Assembly (NCBI RefSeq): GCF_025716875.1
Contig: NZ_JAOVZB010000006.1
Location: forward strand, 124,001-188,000
Length of the DNA: 64,000 bases
Source: Marinomonas sargassi
Lineage (GTDB): Bacteria > Pseudomonadota > Gammaproteobacteria > Pseudomonadales > Marinomonadaceae
Reading direction: 5' to 3'
Under the pieces are notes generated by a model. That model did no database searches. It saw only the letters and a list, made by a program, of their open reading frames with translations, and was not told where the DNA came from. Made by a program: the position numbers and the translations under genes. Below, piece after piece: positions 9,251 to 18,400 of the stretch (its first letter is position 1; every line of letters begins with the position of its first letter).

Positions 9251-9625
9251 GTGCAAACGGATATAGAGATTTATACATTGTCCTGCCCAACTGAGAAAAC
9301 TATTGGCTGGCTTGAAAGCATTTTTACAATTAAGGATAAAATAAATCAAAGCAAGCTTTGCACTAAGCTCATCGGTATTTTTAATGATCACGAAATAGAA
9401 ATCACCCTCTTAGAGCAGGCCGCTGGTAAAGCTTTTACTTCCATTTGGTTTGACTCAGATAAGACTCCTTGGGAAAATGACGCCGACTGTGCAAAACAAG
9501 CGTTTGCCTATCTCAATTGTGAGATACGCTGCAATCTACAAGGATGGGAAGAAGAAGCGGATCAAGATCCAGACCAATGGTGGCGCATAAACACTAAGGG
9601 TGAAGGCCCTTTTATTTGGAAATAG
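9251..9625 (+). CDS. Hypothetical soluble protein between dapE and panD
   Basis: 124 aa with a GTG start 3 bp after the preceding stop. It is an acidic alpha/beta-looking protein with a conserved-looking C-terminus (GWEEEADQDPDQWWRI, then GEGPFIWK) that is rich in Trp and Asp. No domain, signal peptide or catalytic motif was recognised. Tight spacing argues for co-expression with dapE and the small membrane protein. The nearby panD suggests, but does not show, a metabolic rather than envelope role. Confidence 0.72.
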   Translation: MQTDIEIYTLSCPTEKTIGWLESIFTIKDKINQSKLCTKLIGIFNDHEIEITLLEQAAGKAFTSIWFDSDKTPWENDADCAKQAFAYLNCEIRCNLQGWEEEADQDPDQWWRINTKGEGPFIWK

Positions 9626-9677
9626 CTAAGAGCGGAAAGCAATCGATTAGCTACAAACATTAACAGAGAATTTAGAC

Positions 9678-10058
9678 ATGCAAATTACACTTCTTAAAGG
9701 CAAACTTCATATGGCAAGCGTTACCCAAGCTGAGCTTTGGTATGACGGTTCATGTGCCATTGATAAAGACCTTGTAGAATTAGCCGGCTTTAGAGAGTTT
9801 GAAAAAATAGATATTTACAACGTCGACAATGGCGAGCGTTTCCATACCTACGTTATTCTTGCTGAGTCTGGCTCAGGCACTATTTCGATGAATGGTGCAG
9901 CAGCACGCAAAGTACAAGTTGGCGATAGAGTGATTATTGCTGCATATGGTCAAATGGATGAGTCAGAAGCGGATTCATTCGATCCGAAACTAGTCTACCT
10001 AAATAAAGACAATAGTGTTGAACGCACAACCAATACTATTCCTGTACAGAAAGACTAA
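9678..10058 (+). CDS. panD: Aspartate 1-decarboxylase proenzyme
   Basis: 126 aa. PanD decarboxylates aspartate to beta-alanine for pantothenate and CoA, using a pyruvoyl group made by self-cleavage at Gly24-Ser25. Seen here are YDGSCAID with Gly24-Ser25 in the right place, Lys9, Arg54 and Tyr58 (ERFHTY), and [14 protein letters not shown], all as in the E. coli enzyme. It starts 52 bp after the unknown gene and is followed by a strong bidirectional terminator. panB and panC are not in the window. Confidence 0.97.
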   Translation: MQITLLKGKLHMASVTQAELWYDGSCAIDKDLVELAGFREFEKIDIYNVDNGERFHTYVILAESGSGTISMNGAAARKVQVGDRVIIAAYGQMDESEADSFDPKLVYLNKDNSVERTTNTIPVQKD

Positions 10059-10079
10059 ACTTTCGAAAGCACCAGACAC

Positions 10080-10110
10080 AAAAAAGCCAGCTTTCATGCT
10101 GGCTTTTTTT
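10080..10110. terminator. Bidirectional terminator between panD and tpx
   Basis: AAAAAGCCAGC (10081-10091) pairs with GCTGGCTTTTT (from 10098), giving an 11-bp or longer stem, a 6-nt loop and T runs on both strands. It serves panD on plus and tpx on minus. Confidence 0.9.
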
Positions 10111-10138
10111 ATATCCCGATTTTTAGCGTCTCACTAGA

Positions 10139-10636
10139 TTATGCTAATACAGATAAAGCCGCATCATAGTTAGGCTCGTCAGCTGTTTCAGCAACCTGCT
10201 CTGTATAGATCACAGTTCCAGACTCATCTACAACAACAACAGCGCGAGACAACAGCCCTTTCAAAGGGCCATTTTCAAAAGCTAAACCATAATCTAGACC
10301 AAAGTTTGAACGAAAGCTTGAACCTGTATCTACATGGTCGATGCCTTCAGCGCCGCAGAAACGCGCAGCGGCAAACGGCAAATCTGCAGACACACATAAT
10401 ACGCTAACACCTTTTAGTGATGCCGCAGATTCGTTAAATTTACGAACAGATGCAGCACAAGTTGGCGTATCAACAGATGGAAAAATATTTAAAACTAATT
10501 TTGAACCGCTGAAATCAGCTAAGCTAGCAACAGACAAATCTGTTTTAACGAGCTCAAAGTCTGGCGCAGGAGCACCGACTGCTGGTAATGAACCTATGGT
10601 TTCAAACGGTGTACCTTTTAATGTCACAGTAGACAT
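10139..10636 (-). CDS. tpx: Thiol peroxidase (atypical 2-Cys peroxiredoxin)
   Basis: 165 aa. Tpx reduces alkyl hydroperoxides and H2O2 using thioredoxin. The peroxidatic cysteine is Cys60 in PSVDTPTCAASVRKFN and the resolving cysteine is Cys94 in ARFCGAEG, the Tpx spacing. The N-terminus MSTVTLKGTPFETIGSLP is typical. It ends close to the shared terminator with panD. It may be transcribed from its own promoter or with the cold-shock-domain gene 24 bp upstream on the same strand. Confidence 0.97.
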   Translation of the reverse strand: MSTVTLKGTPFETIGSLPAVGAPAPDFELVKTDLSVASLADFSGSKLVLNIFPSVDTPTCAASVRKFNESAASLKGVSVLCVSADLPFAAARFCGAEGIDHVDTGSSFRSNFGLDYGLAFENGPLKGLLSRAVVVVDESGTVIYTEQVAETADEPNYDAALSVLA

Positions 10637-10660
10637 GGAAAACCTCTCATATTAATTAAC

Positions 10661-11128
10661 TTAACCACGAATAATCGAAACATTCTCGGCTTGCTTACCT
10701 TTTTCGCCTTCAGTAACGTAAAAGCGAACTACTTGACCTTCTACTAGGAAACGGCGGCCACGACCACGAATTGCGCGGTAATGTACAAAAACATCATCGC
10801 CATTTTCCATTGTTAAAAAGCCAAAACCTTTTGAAGAGTTGAACCACTTAACGGTACCTTGCTCACGATCATCATCTTCTTCTGCATCTGAACCACCAAC
10901 AGAAAAACTAGCTTGGCTTACCATAGCGCCGACATATACAGACACGAAGAAGAAGCCGAAGTAAATTAGGAAGTTCATCGCAATATCTTGTTTCAAAACA
11001 CTAGCTAGAAGAAGCGGCGCGATTAAGGCAATAATTACACTAACAACAAATGTACGTAGGGAGAAAAAACCAGGAGCGGGAGCCGCTTCCTGATCATATG
11101 AAGTATTATCATTATGGTCATTCATCAC
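10661..11128 (-). CDS. Membrane-anchored cold-shock-domain protein
   Basis: 155 aa with an unusual layout. A short cytoplasmic-like N-terminus is followed by two hydrophobic helices (about 24-45 and 50-72), an acidic linker ([10 protein letters not shown], about 81-90) and a C-terminal cold-shock domain (91-155). The CSD has [14 protein letters not shown] (RNP1 at about 100-105) and DDVFVHY (RNP2 at about 113-117), so nucleic-acid binding residues are intact. Free Csp proteins are about 70 aa and soluble; this one should hold the RNA-binding domain at the inner-membrane face. Its about 100-nt A/T-rich upstream region has an inverted repeat (11166-11171 with 11184-11189). Known families with CSD plus membrane segments (for example CSD-DUF1294) have the reverse order. 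Confidence 0.85.
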   Translation of the reverse strand: MMNDHNDNTSYDQEAAPAPGFFSLRTFVVSVIIALIAPLLLASVLKQDIAMNFLIYFGFFFVSVYVGAMVSQASFSVGGSDAEEDDDREQGTVKWFNSSKGFGFLTMENGDDVFVHYRAIRGRGRRFLVEGQVVRFYVTEGEKGKQAENVSIIRG

Positions 11129-11269
11129 TCTATATCTCTTATTAAATTATGATTAACGGAAAAATGAAGTCTCTTTTAAAAACGACTTCTTTGTAGTAAC
11201 TAAGTATATAAATATATTTACCAAACCCTTTCTAAATTATCATATGAAGCTAGGGAGGATAGTAGTAAA

Positions 11270-11344
11270 ATGTCATTATTCAAAACAAACCTACGTCGTC
11301 CACTCTTTACTTTCATGGCCAATATTCAAGCCTTAAAAATGTAG
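11270..11344 (+). CDS. Possible 24-aa small ORF upstream of slyX
   Basis: ATG at 11270 is preceded by AGGGAGG about 11 bp upstream, a strong Shine-Dalgarno at a slightly long spacing. The peptide MSLFKTNLRRPLFTFMANIQ continues ALKM and ends at TAG. It is basic and moderately hydrophobic. It could be a leader peptide or small protein for slyX, or chance. Nothing else in the 270-bp gap between the cold-shock gene and slyX supports or excludes translation. Confidence 0.22.
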   Translation: MSLFKTNLRRPLFTFMANIQALKM

Positions 11345-11398
11345 CAATATAATTAAACTAGAGCTTAGCCCATTAAGATTAACATATAGAAGGCATAT

Positions 11399-11611
11399 AT
11401 GAATACCTCAGACATTGATCAACGTATAGACGAGCTAGAAATCAAATTACAATTTCAAGAAGATACAATAGACAGCTTAAATCAGGCTCTAATACGCCAG
11501 CAAAAAGACATATTATTAATGACGGAAAAATTTAGTTTAATGAGCAAACAATTGGAGTCATATAGACAACAACAGAGTATACATGAAGGTGAAAAGCCTC
11601 CTCACTACTAA
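11399..11611 (+). CDS. slyX: SlyX family protein
   Basis: 70-aa coiled-coil protein. The heptad-rich helix runs from about residue 4 to 58 (IDELEIKLQFQEDTIDSLNQ), and the protein ends EKPPHY, the characteristic SlyX C-terminus (PPHY). The molecular role of SlyX is not known, though it is conserved across gammaproteobacteria. AAGG sits before the ATG. It is convergent with rsmJ, 16 bp apart, with no evident terminator between them. Confidence 0.92.
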   Translation: MNTSDIDQRIDELEIKLQFQEDTIDSLNQALIRQQKDILLMTEKFSLMSKQLESYRQQQSIHEGEKPPHY

Positions 11612-11627
11612 GAGGATATAGGCTTAT

Positions 11628-12416
11628 TTAGGCTGAATCTAAGGACTTTACAACATACACATCAAAGCGCCCCGACTTCCCTTCCAAAGTATAGGTAGGT
11701 TCTTGATCATTCAAAAAAGGCGCACTTTTAGGACGCTTAACGACGACTCTATAGCGAGCCAGTTGCTGAGCCCGACTCAATAGTTCATCCGCGTCTGTAT
11801 CTTTTCCAACTAGATCTCTAAAAAAAGTCATTTCTTTTTTAGATGCTGCCGATGACTTCTCCATATGTGGGTACATAGGATCTAAGAAAACCACATCAAA
11901 CTGCTCATCACTCTCGATTTTTCGAATATCTGAACCCAGTAAATTCATACTAGAAACGATATCTTTCACTTCATGATGTAAAGAGGCCCTAGCCAGCCCA
12001 TCTTCTAACATGGCTCGTACAAAGCCTACGCGCTCACACATAGCAACCGAACAGCCTAAGCAGGTAAGCACAAAAGCGTCTCGACCTAAGCCAGCTGTAG
12101 CGTCTAAGACAGAGAGGTTGGCACGCTTATTTAGACCAACAGCTTTAGCGATATCTTGGCCTTTGCCACCACCAAATTTTCTACGGTGATCAACTGCACC
12201 TGATGTAAAGTCCACATAAACAGGCTTGGGCGCTCCCTTTCCTGTCTTAGCAACACCAATTCCTTCCGCTGTGACTAATAATAAGTAGTCATATTCTTTC
12301 ACAAACTTAATAGCAGATTGCAGTCTATAAAAGGGTAAATTCAGCTGCGAGGCAAGATCACGAGACGGCTTGTCAAAATAAGCATCAGTTGTAGAAACGG
12401 CTAAAGAGTGTGTCAA
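11628..12416 (-). CDS. rsmJ: 16S rRNA (guanine1516-N2)-methyltransferase
   Basis: 262-aa SAM-dependent enzyme (YhiQ/DUF548 family) that methylates G1516 in the 3' minor domain of 16S rRNA. Seen are the SAM-binding motif [19 protein letters not shown], an acidic second strand with CERVGF, and the [20 protein letters not shown] motif that identifies RsmJ. The N-terminal part (about 1-90) is the family-specific extension. It stands alone on the minus strand downstream of uppP by 80 bp. Confidence 0.95.
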   Translation of the reverse strand: MTHSLAVSTTDAYFDKPSRDLASQLNLPFYRLQSAIKFVKEYDYLLLVTAEGIGVAKTGKGAPKPVYVDFTSGAVDHRRKFGGGKGQDIAKAVGLNKRANLSVLDATAGLGRDAFVLTCLGCSVAMCERVGFVRAMLEDGLARASLHHEVKDIVSSMNLLGSDIRKIESDEQFDVVFLDPMYPHMEKSSAASKKEMTFFRDLVGKDTDADELLSRAQQLARYRVVVKRPKSAPFLNDQEPTYTLEGKSGRFDVYVVKSLDSA

Positions 12417-12496
12417 AAAATTCTCCGAGAAAGAATTAAACGAACATTTTATGGGACCAAATTTATCAGTAATTTAATACCAACATCTAAATCTTT

Positions 12497-13297
12497 TTAT
12501 AAATAGACCATGAGCAGTAATACTGAACCCAAAATAAGTCGGTAAACAAAGAAAGGAAAAAAGCCGATTCGGTTTAACCACTTTAAAAATAAAAAGATGC
12601 AGGCATAAGCACTAATCGCTGATAAAACAACACCAGCAATAATACTCATCCAATCAATGGTAATATTTGATGAAAGCAACTCCAGAAATTTGACGCTACC
12701 TGCAGCAAGTATCAAAGGGATTGATAAAAGGAATGAAAAACGAGCGGCTGATTCTCGACTAAAACCTAAAAAACGTCCCATGGTCATAGTAATACCTGAG
12801 CGTGATGTACCCGGAATAAGAGCAAGTGCTTGAGCAAAACCTATATAAAGCACACTTTTGATACCAAGGTCCCGCTCACTTTTCAAAGAAGTACCATAGT
12901 GATCCGCCCACCAGAGCAAAACACCAAAGCCTATCGTCGTATAACCTATCACTTCTATCGAACGTAAATGAGTACTAATGAAATCATTAAAGAGTAAGCC
13001 AGCAGCACATGCAGGGATAGTCGCTATTACCACCCACCACGCTAGACGGCTGTCTTCTGAAGATCGTCGTTGTTTTAATGATACGCACCAAGCAATGGTA
13101 ATCTTCACTAAATCTTTATAGAAATAGGCGACAATAGCCACCAAGCTGCCAATGTGTACAGCCACATCAAATGCCAGTCCCTGATCCTGCCAATCCAATA
13201 ATTGCGCTGGCAGAATGAGGTGAGCTGAACTGGAAATTGGGAGAAATTCTGTTAACCCTTGTATAAGGGCTAAAAACACAATTTGATACCACAACAT
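12497..13297 (-). CDS. uppP: Undecaprenyl-diphosphate phosphatase
   Basis: 266-aa polytopic inner-membrane protein (BacA/UppP) that recycles the lipid carrier C55-PP for peptidoglycan and other envelope polymers. Its overexpression is known to confer bacitracin resistance. The two signature motifs are QGLTEFLPISSSAHLIL near the N-terminus and PGTSRSGITMTMGRFLGF near residue 162, and about seven hydrophobic helices are visible. It follows tsaB with a 3-bp gap, suggesting an adk-tsaB-uppP operon. Confidence 0.96.
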   Translation of the reverse strand: MLWYQIVFLALIQGLTEFLPISSSAHLILPAQLLDWQDQGLAFDVAVHIGSLVAIVAYFYKDLVKITIAWCVSLKQRRSSEDSRLAWWVVIATIPACAAGLLFNDFISTHLRSIEVIGYTTIGFGVLLWWADHYGTSLKSERDLGIKSVLYIGFAQALALIPGTSRSGITMTMGRFLGFSRESAARFSFLLSIPLILAAGSVKFLELLSSNITIDWMSIIAGVVLSAISAYACIFLFLKWLNRIGFFPFFVYRLILGSVLLLMVYL

Positions 13298-13300
13298 TCT

Positions 13301-14008
13301 TTAGCGTTTCCCTACACGTGGCGCTTGTTTCTCCCACGTAATTTCATCTCTTAAATAGATAGGTATGGCTTCATACGAGGAAACATATTCGCCTTTTTCA
13401 AAAGACGAAGCGGCTAACTCAGCAATACAAGCCGCCCTAGGAGCTAAATCGGATAAAACATGTGTTGGTGGAGAATCAAGCAAGGCACTTAAAGTATCTT
13501 CATAGCACCAACCTGAACCGACACCAGAAAAGTTCACATCAAAAGCAGACAAGGCTTCAGGTTTAACTACCTGCTCTTTTAGTAAAGACTCTATTAGATA
13601 TTGGCCATCCACTTTATTCACATGATAACCACCAAGATAGATTTCTCCCATACGAGCATCTAAAGCAGAAAGCCAATGGTTATTACCCGTCTTTTGAAAT
13701 GCTTCTAGAGCAAGCGCTTCTAGAGTAGAAACTGGAACGACAGGTAAATCGGCACCATAAGCCAAACCTTGCACAACGCCAGCACTGATACGCAACCCTG
13801 TAAAAGAACCGGGACCACGACCAAATGCAATAGCATCAAGGCCTGTAAGCGTTAGACTTGCTTGGGAAAGAATCTGATCCACCATAGGCAGAATCAAATC
13901 ATTATGCAGACGAGGCGCTATACGAAAATCTTCCAATACAACGCCGTCAATATTCAACGCCACTGAACAAGCTGGCGTTGATGTATCCAATGCTAAAATT
14001 TTCGCCAT
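13301..14008 (-). CDS. tsaB: tRNA threonylcarbamoyladenosine biosynthesis protein TsaB
   Basis: 235 aa, ASKHA-fold protein. TsaB is the non-catalytic partner of TsaD in making t6A37 on ANN-decoding tRNAs. Seen: MAKILALDTSTPACSVALNI, DAIAFGRGPGSFTGLRI and VPVSTLEALALEAF, all TsaB/YeaZ signatures, with no TsaD metal-binding His pair. It lies 7 bp after adk and 3 bp before uppP. Confidence 0.95.
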   Translation of the reverse strand: MAKILALDTSTPACSVALNIDGVVLEDFRIAPRLHNDLILPMVDQILSQASLTLTGLDAIAFGRGPGSFTGLRISAGVVQGLAYGADLPVVPVSTLEALALEAFQKTGNNHWLSALDARMGEIYLGGYHVNKVDGQYLIESLLKEQVVKPEALSAFDVNFSGVGSGWCYEDTLSALLDSPPTHVLSDLAPRAACIAELAASSFEKGEYVSSYEAIPIYLRDEITWEKQAPRVGKR

Positions 14009-14015
14009 AGGAAAC

Positions 14016-14693
<678 letters not shown>

Positions 14694-14783
14694 TTAACTG
14701 ATTCACAAAACTGACCGCCGCCCCTAACTTTATTACCGCTGACTGACATTAAGATGGGACGTAAAACAAATCGTTTGCATACT

Positions 14784-14825
14784 AAAAATATAAATGGCCG
14801 ACTAGCATACCCAAGCAGTCGACCA
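14784..14825 (-). terminator. Probable terminator of ppc
   Basis: On the minus strand TGGTCGACT pairs with AGTCGGCCA (9 bp, one G-U; arms at 14817-14825 and 14795-14803) and is followed by TTTATATTTTTAG. It lies about 70 bp past the ppc stop. No other element was identified in this 223-bp gap before adk. Confidence 0.65.
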
Positions 14826-14895
14826 TTATGCAAATTTACTCTCCATTTTTTAATGGAAATAAGTCTATAGTATATATTTTTAACGCTCGCTAATA

Positions 14896-17526
14896 CTATC
14901 CGGTATTTTGCATACCACTTGCTATCCCCGCCATGGTAATCATGAGAGCCTTATTCACTTCCGCATTGCCTGGGTCTTTACGACTACGGTAGAGCAACTC
15001 AGCTTGCAGGTAATGCAATGGATCAATATAAGGGTTACGTACATCGATAGACTGGCGAATGGTTTTATTGTCTTCGATTAATCTTTCCTGCTTCTTCAAC
15101 ATTTTTACAAGTTCACTGACTTGCTTCAATTTACTGCGAAGTAGGCGCCCTAACCCTTTCAATTCTTCATCGACAAGACGTTTCTCATAGTATTCTGACA
15201 ATGCAGGTTCCGCTTTCGCTAGTACCATATCTAACATATCTAGATAGGCGCCAAAGAAAGGCCACTTTTTATGCATTTCACGGAGCTTTTCTAAGTTACC
15301 GGACTCAACCGCTTGCTCTATCGCACTCTCAGCCCCTAGCCATGCAGGCAACATGAGACGAATTTGCATCCACGCAAAAATCCAAGGAATAGCCCGCAAG
15401 CTTTCCACTCCACCATCAGAACGGCGTCGTGCAGGACGAGATCCCAGAGGTAACTTGGCCAATTCTTGCTCAGGCGTGGTCGCTCTAAAGTAAGGCACGA
15501 AGTCTTCATGGCCTCGAACAATCGAACGGTATTGATTCATCCCAACTTCGGCCATCTCATCCATAATGGCACGCCATTCTTCTTTAGGCAGTTCAGCTGG
15601 CATTAATGAAGCTTCCATAACTGCGGAACAATAAAGCTCTAAAGATCGTACCGCAATATCTGGAATACCAAATTTGAAACGAATCATTTCACCTTGTTCT
15701 GTGACACGTATTGCACCATTCACCGAACCGGGTGGTTGCGACAATATGGCAACGTGAGCTGGACCACCACCGCGACCAACTGTACCACCACGACCATGGA
15801 ACAATGTTAGATGTACTTCATGCTTCTTACATAGACGTGTTAGTGCTTCTTGAGCACGATACTGCCCCCATGTCGCCGCAATCTGTCCCGCATCTTTAGC
15901 AGAATCAGAATAACCGATCATAACTTCTTGGCGGCCATTAATATAGGCCTTATACCAAGGAATAGAGAACAGCTGCTCTATTGTCGGCTCAGCGTTATCC
16001 AAGTCTGCTAGGGTTTCAAACAAAGGCACTATGCGCATAGGGAAATTAACCCCTGACTTCTTCAGCATCAAGGCTACAGCAAGTACGTCAGAAGGCGAGC
16101 TAGCCATAGAAATCACATAGGAACCAAATGAATCTTGATGACCATTGGCAATCATTTTAAAGGTATCTAGAACCTCTTTTGCCTCTGGTGTCGGAGACCA
16201 CTCTTCTGGTAAGAATGGACGTTTGGAGTTTAACTCGGTTAACAAGAACGCTTGTCGAGAAGCCTCATCCCATTCTGCATAATCACCTAATCCATAAAAA
16301 CGTGTTACTTCGGATAGAGCGTCAATATGACGACCAGCATCTTGACGAACGTCTAAACGAACTAGGGTCATACCAAAGGTCGCAGCACAGCGTATTAAAT
16401 CCAGCAATAAACCATTGGCAATAACCTTCATTCCGCAATCCAATAGGGATTGATAACAAAGCTGTAAGTCTGCAATAAACTCTTCAATATTGAGGAAAAT
16501 CTCTTCCTCTTTGACGGGCTGGCCATCGATACAGGCTTTCGCCCAATTTTTCGTGGCCAGCATTTTCTTCTCTAACTGACGAATAACATCACGATATGGC
16601 TGAGTGCTGTTGCCAATACGAGCCCGCAGAGCGTCATTACATTGGGTCATTGAGAACTCGGCACGCAAGACTTCTAGATCTTTGATGTATAAATCTGCAG
16701 CCATCCAACGAGCTAATAAAGCAACTTCTTTGGTAACAGTGTGAGTGACATTCGGATTACCGTCTCGGTCTCCCCCCATCCAAGTCGCAAAGCGAATCGG
16801 TGCCAGATCAAGAGGTAAATGCTCTGCCCCTGCATGCGAGCTAAACTGTTCATCTAACTGACGGAAGAAACGCGGAACCGCTTGCCATAATGACTGCTCG
16901 ATAACAGCAAAACCCCATTTCGCTTCATCTACAGGAGTCGGTCTTTCTTCACGAATTTCGTCCGTATGCCATGCTTGAGTGATGATCTCTTTAAGGCGAC
17001 GAATATGCTTGGCTTCCTCTAGTGGAAGGATATTGTCCTTGTCTAGCGCTTCTAACTCACTGGAAATGTTGTCGTATTTTCGAATCAAAGAACGGCGCAC
17101 AACTTCTGTTGGGTGAGCGGTGAGTACTAATTCTATGGATTGAGTTTTTAATGATTCGATCATTTGTTCTGAGGTGAAGTTTTTCTCAGCTAAACGCTCA
17201 AGCAAATCTCCGATTGGGTTTTGATAGATACCTAGACTTTCATTGGTTCTACGACGGTGGACCCTATGATACTGCTCGGCGATATTGGAAAGATTTAAGA
17301 ATTGATTAAAGGCTCTGGCGACAGAAACGATTTCTTTGTCTTCGAGTGACTCTAATGCCTCAATTAGTGCAGTTGAATCACCTGTCTGACGGCCATCTTT
17401 AGCAAGCATGCGGATATTTTCAACTTTTTCTAAGAAGTCTTCACCTAAGTGGTTACTCATGCTTTCGCCGAGACAATCTCCCAGCAACCTAACATTTTCG
17501 CGTAATGACGCTTGACGATCACTCAC
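14896..17526 (-). CDS. ppc: Phosphoenolpyruvate carboxylase
   Basis: 876 aa, full length. It carboxylates PEP to oxaloacetate to refill the TCA cycle. Catalytic motifs: VLTAHPTEVVRRSL (His near residue 138), GGDRDGNPNVT, and the glycine-rich FHGRGGTVGRGGGPAH loop. The C-terminus ends in GMQNTG, matching the family's conserved NTG end that contributes to the effector and active sites. It begins 49 bp after mazG on the same strand and is terminated by a hairpin near 14800. Confidence 0.97.
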   Translation of the reverse strand: MSDRQASLRENVRLLGDCLGESMSNHLGEDFLEKVENIRMLAKDGRQTGDSTALIEALESLEDKEIVSVARAFNQFLNLSNIAEQYHRVHRRRTNESLGIYQNPIGDLLERLAEKNFTSEQMIESLKTQSIELVLTAHPTEVVRRSLIRKYDNISSELEALDKDNILPLEEAKHIRRLKEIITQAWHTDEIREERPTPVDEAKWGFAVIEQSLWQAVPRFFRQLDEQFSSHAGAEHLPLDLAPIRFATWMGGDRDGNPNVTHTVTKEVALLARWMAADLYIKDLEVLRAEFSMTQCNDALRARIGNSTQPYRDVIRQLEKKMLATKNWAKACIDGQPVKEEEIFLNIEEFIADLQLCYQSLLDCGMKVIANGLLLDLIRCAATFGMTLVRLDVRQDAGRHIDALSEVTRFYGLGDYAEWDEASRQAFLLTELNSKRPFLPEEWSPTPEAKEVLDTFKMIANGHQDSFGSYVISMASSPSDVLAVALMLKKSGVNFPMRIVPLFETLADLDNAEPTIEQLFSIPWYKAYINGRQEVMIGYSDSAKDAGQIAATWGQYRAQEALTRLCKKHEVHLTLFHGRGGTVGRGGGPAHVAILSQPPGSVNGAIRVTEQGEMIRFKFGIPDIAVRSLELYCSAVMEASLMPAELPKEEWRAIMDEMAEVGMNQYRSIVRGHEDFVPYFRATTPEQELAKLPLGSRPARRRSDGGVESLRAIPWIFAWMQIRLMLPAWLGAESAIEQAVESGNLEKLREMHKKWPFFGAYLDMLDMVLAKAEPALSEYYEKRLVDEELKGLGRLLRSKLKQVSELVKMLKKQERLIEDNKTIRQSIDVRNPYIDPLHYLQAELLYRSRKDPGNAEVNKALMITMAGIASGMQNTG

Positions 17527-17575
17527 ATCTCTCTCCTAATCAATGCATTGAATAGATCTAATTCAGCAGATAAGC

Positions 17576-18400
17576 CTATAATCCTTCTTGCTTAGCTTGC
17601 TCCCAATAACGGTCTAACTCATCTAAAGAGCAATCCTTTAGCTCCCTACCATGTTGATTGGCAAGACTCTCTACTCTGGCAAAACGACGACGAAATTTCA
17701 AATTGGTTTTATTTAATGCAATATCGGGCGATACCGCTAAGTGGCGAGACAAGTTACTCACGGCAAACAAGATATCCCCCATCTCTTCTTCAATATGAGT
17801 GGTACTTTGCTCTTTAATAGCCTCTTCAAGTTCATCCAACTCTTCACGTACTTTGGCAAAAACAGGTGCGATAGTCGGCCAATCAAAACCATACTTCGCC
17901 ACCTCTTTTTGAATTTTAACGGCTTGCATAAGCGCGGGCATTGATGAGGGTATCTCTGCTAATACACTAGCGTCGGTCGTTTTCTTAGTCTGCTCTCGCT
18001 GTACTTTTTCTTGCGCTTTAATAACCTGCCACTGTTCAGCTATTTGCTCTTCTGTCAGATTGTTCGGTTCACCAAAACGATTAATGTCACCATCTGGAAA
18101 AACATGAGGGTGACGACGTAACATTTTTTCCGTTATGCCTGCTGCCACGTCTTCAAAGGTGAAACGTTTCTCTTCCTGAGCCATTTGAGCATAAAATACG
18201 ATTTGAAAAAGTAAATCACCTAACTCTTCTTTTAGGTGTTCAGAATCCCCTTTCTCAATCGCATCGATAACCTCATAGGCTTCCTCTAATGTATAAGGTG
18301 CTATAGTGTTAAATGTCTGTTTCTTATCCCAATTGCAACCAAATTCAGGATCTCTCAAGCAGGTCATCACATATTGTAATTTCGCTAGGGATTCGTTCAA
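17576..18400 (-). CDS. mazG: Nucleoside triphosphate pyrophosphohydrolase
   Basis: 274 aa with two tandem MazG domains. MazG hydrolyses NTPs to NMP + PPi and in E. coli lowers ppGpp in concert with MazEF and RelA. The N-terminal repeat has GCNWDKKQTFNTIAPYTLEE and HLKEELGDLLFQIVFYAQMA; the second has LDELEEAIKEQ and HIEEEMGDILFAVSNLSRHL. EExxD-type metal sites are present in both. The start is TTG at 18400 overlapping the relA stop (TTGA); the alignment MNESLAKLQYVMTCLRDPEF with E. coli MazG supports that non-ATG start and translational coupling. Confidence 0.95.
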   Translation of the reverse strand: MNESLAKLQYVMTCLRDPEFGCNWDKKQTFNTIAPYTLEEAYEVIDAIEKGDSEHLKEELGDLLFQIVFYAQMAQEEKRFTFEDVAAGITEKMLRRHPHVFPDGDINRFGEPNNLTEEQIAEQWQVIKAQEKVQREQTKKTTDASVLAEIPSSMPALMQAVKIQKEVAKYGFDWPTIAPVFAKVREELDELEEAIKEQSTTHIEEEMGDILFAVSNLSRHLAVSPDIALNKTNLKFRRRFARVESLANQHGRELKDCSLDELDRYWEQAKQEGL

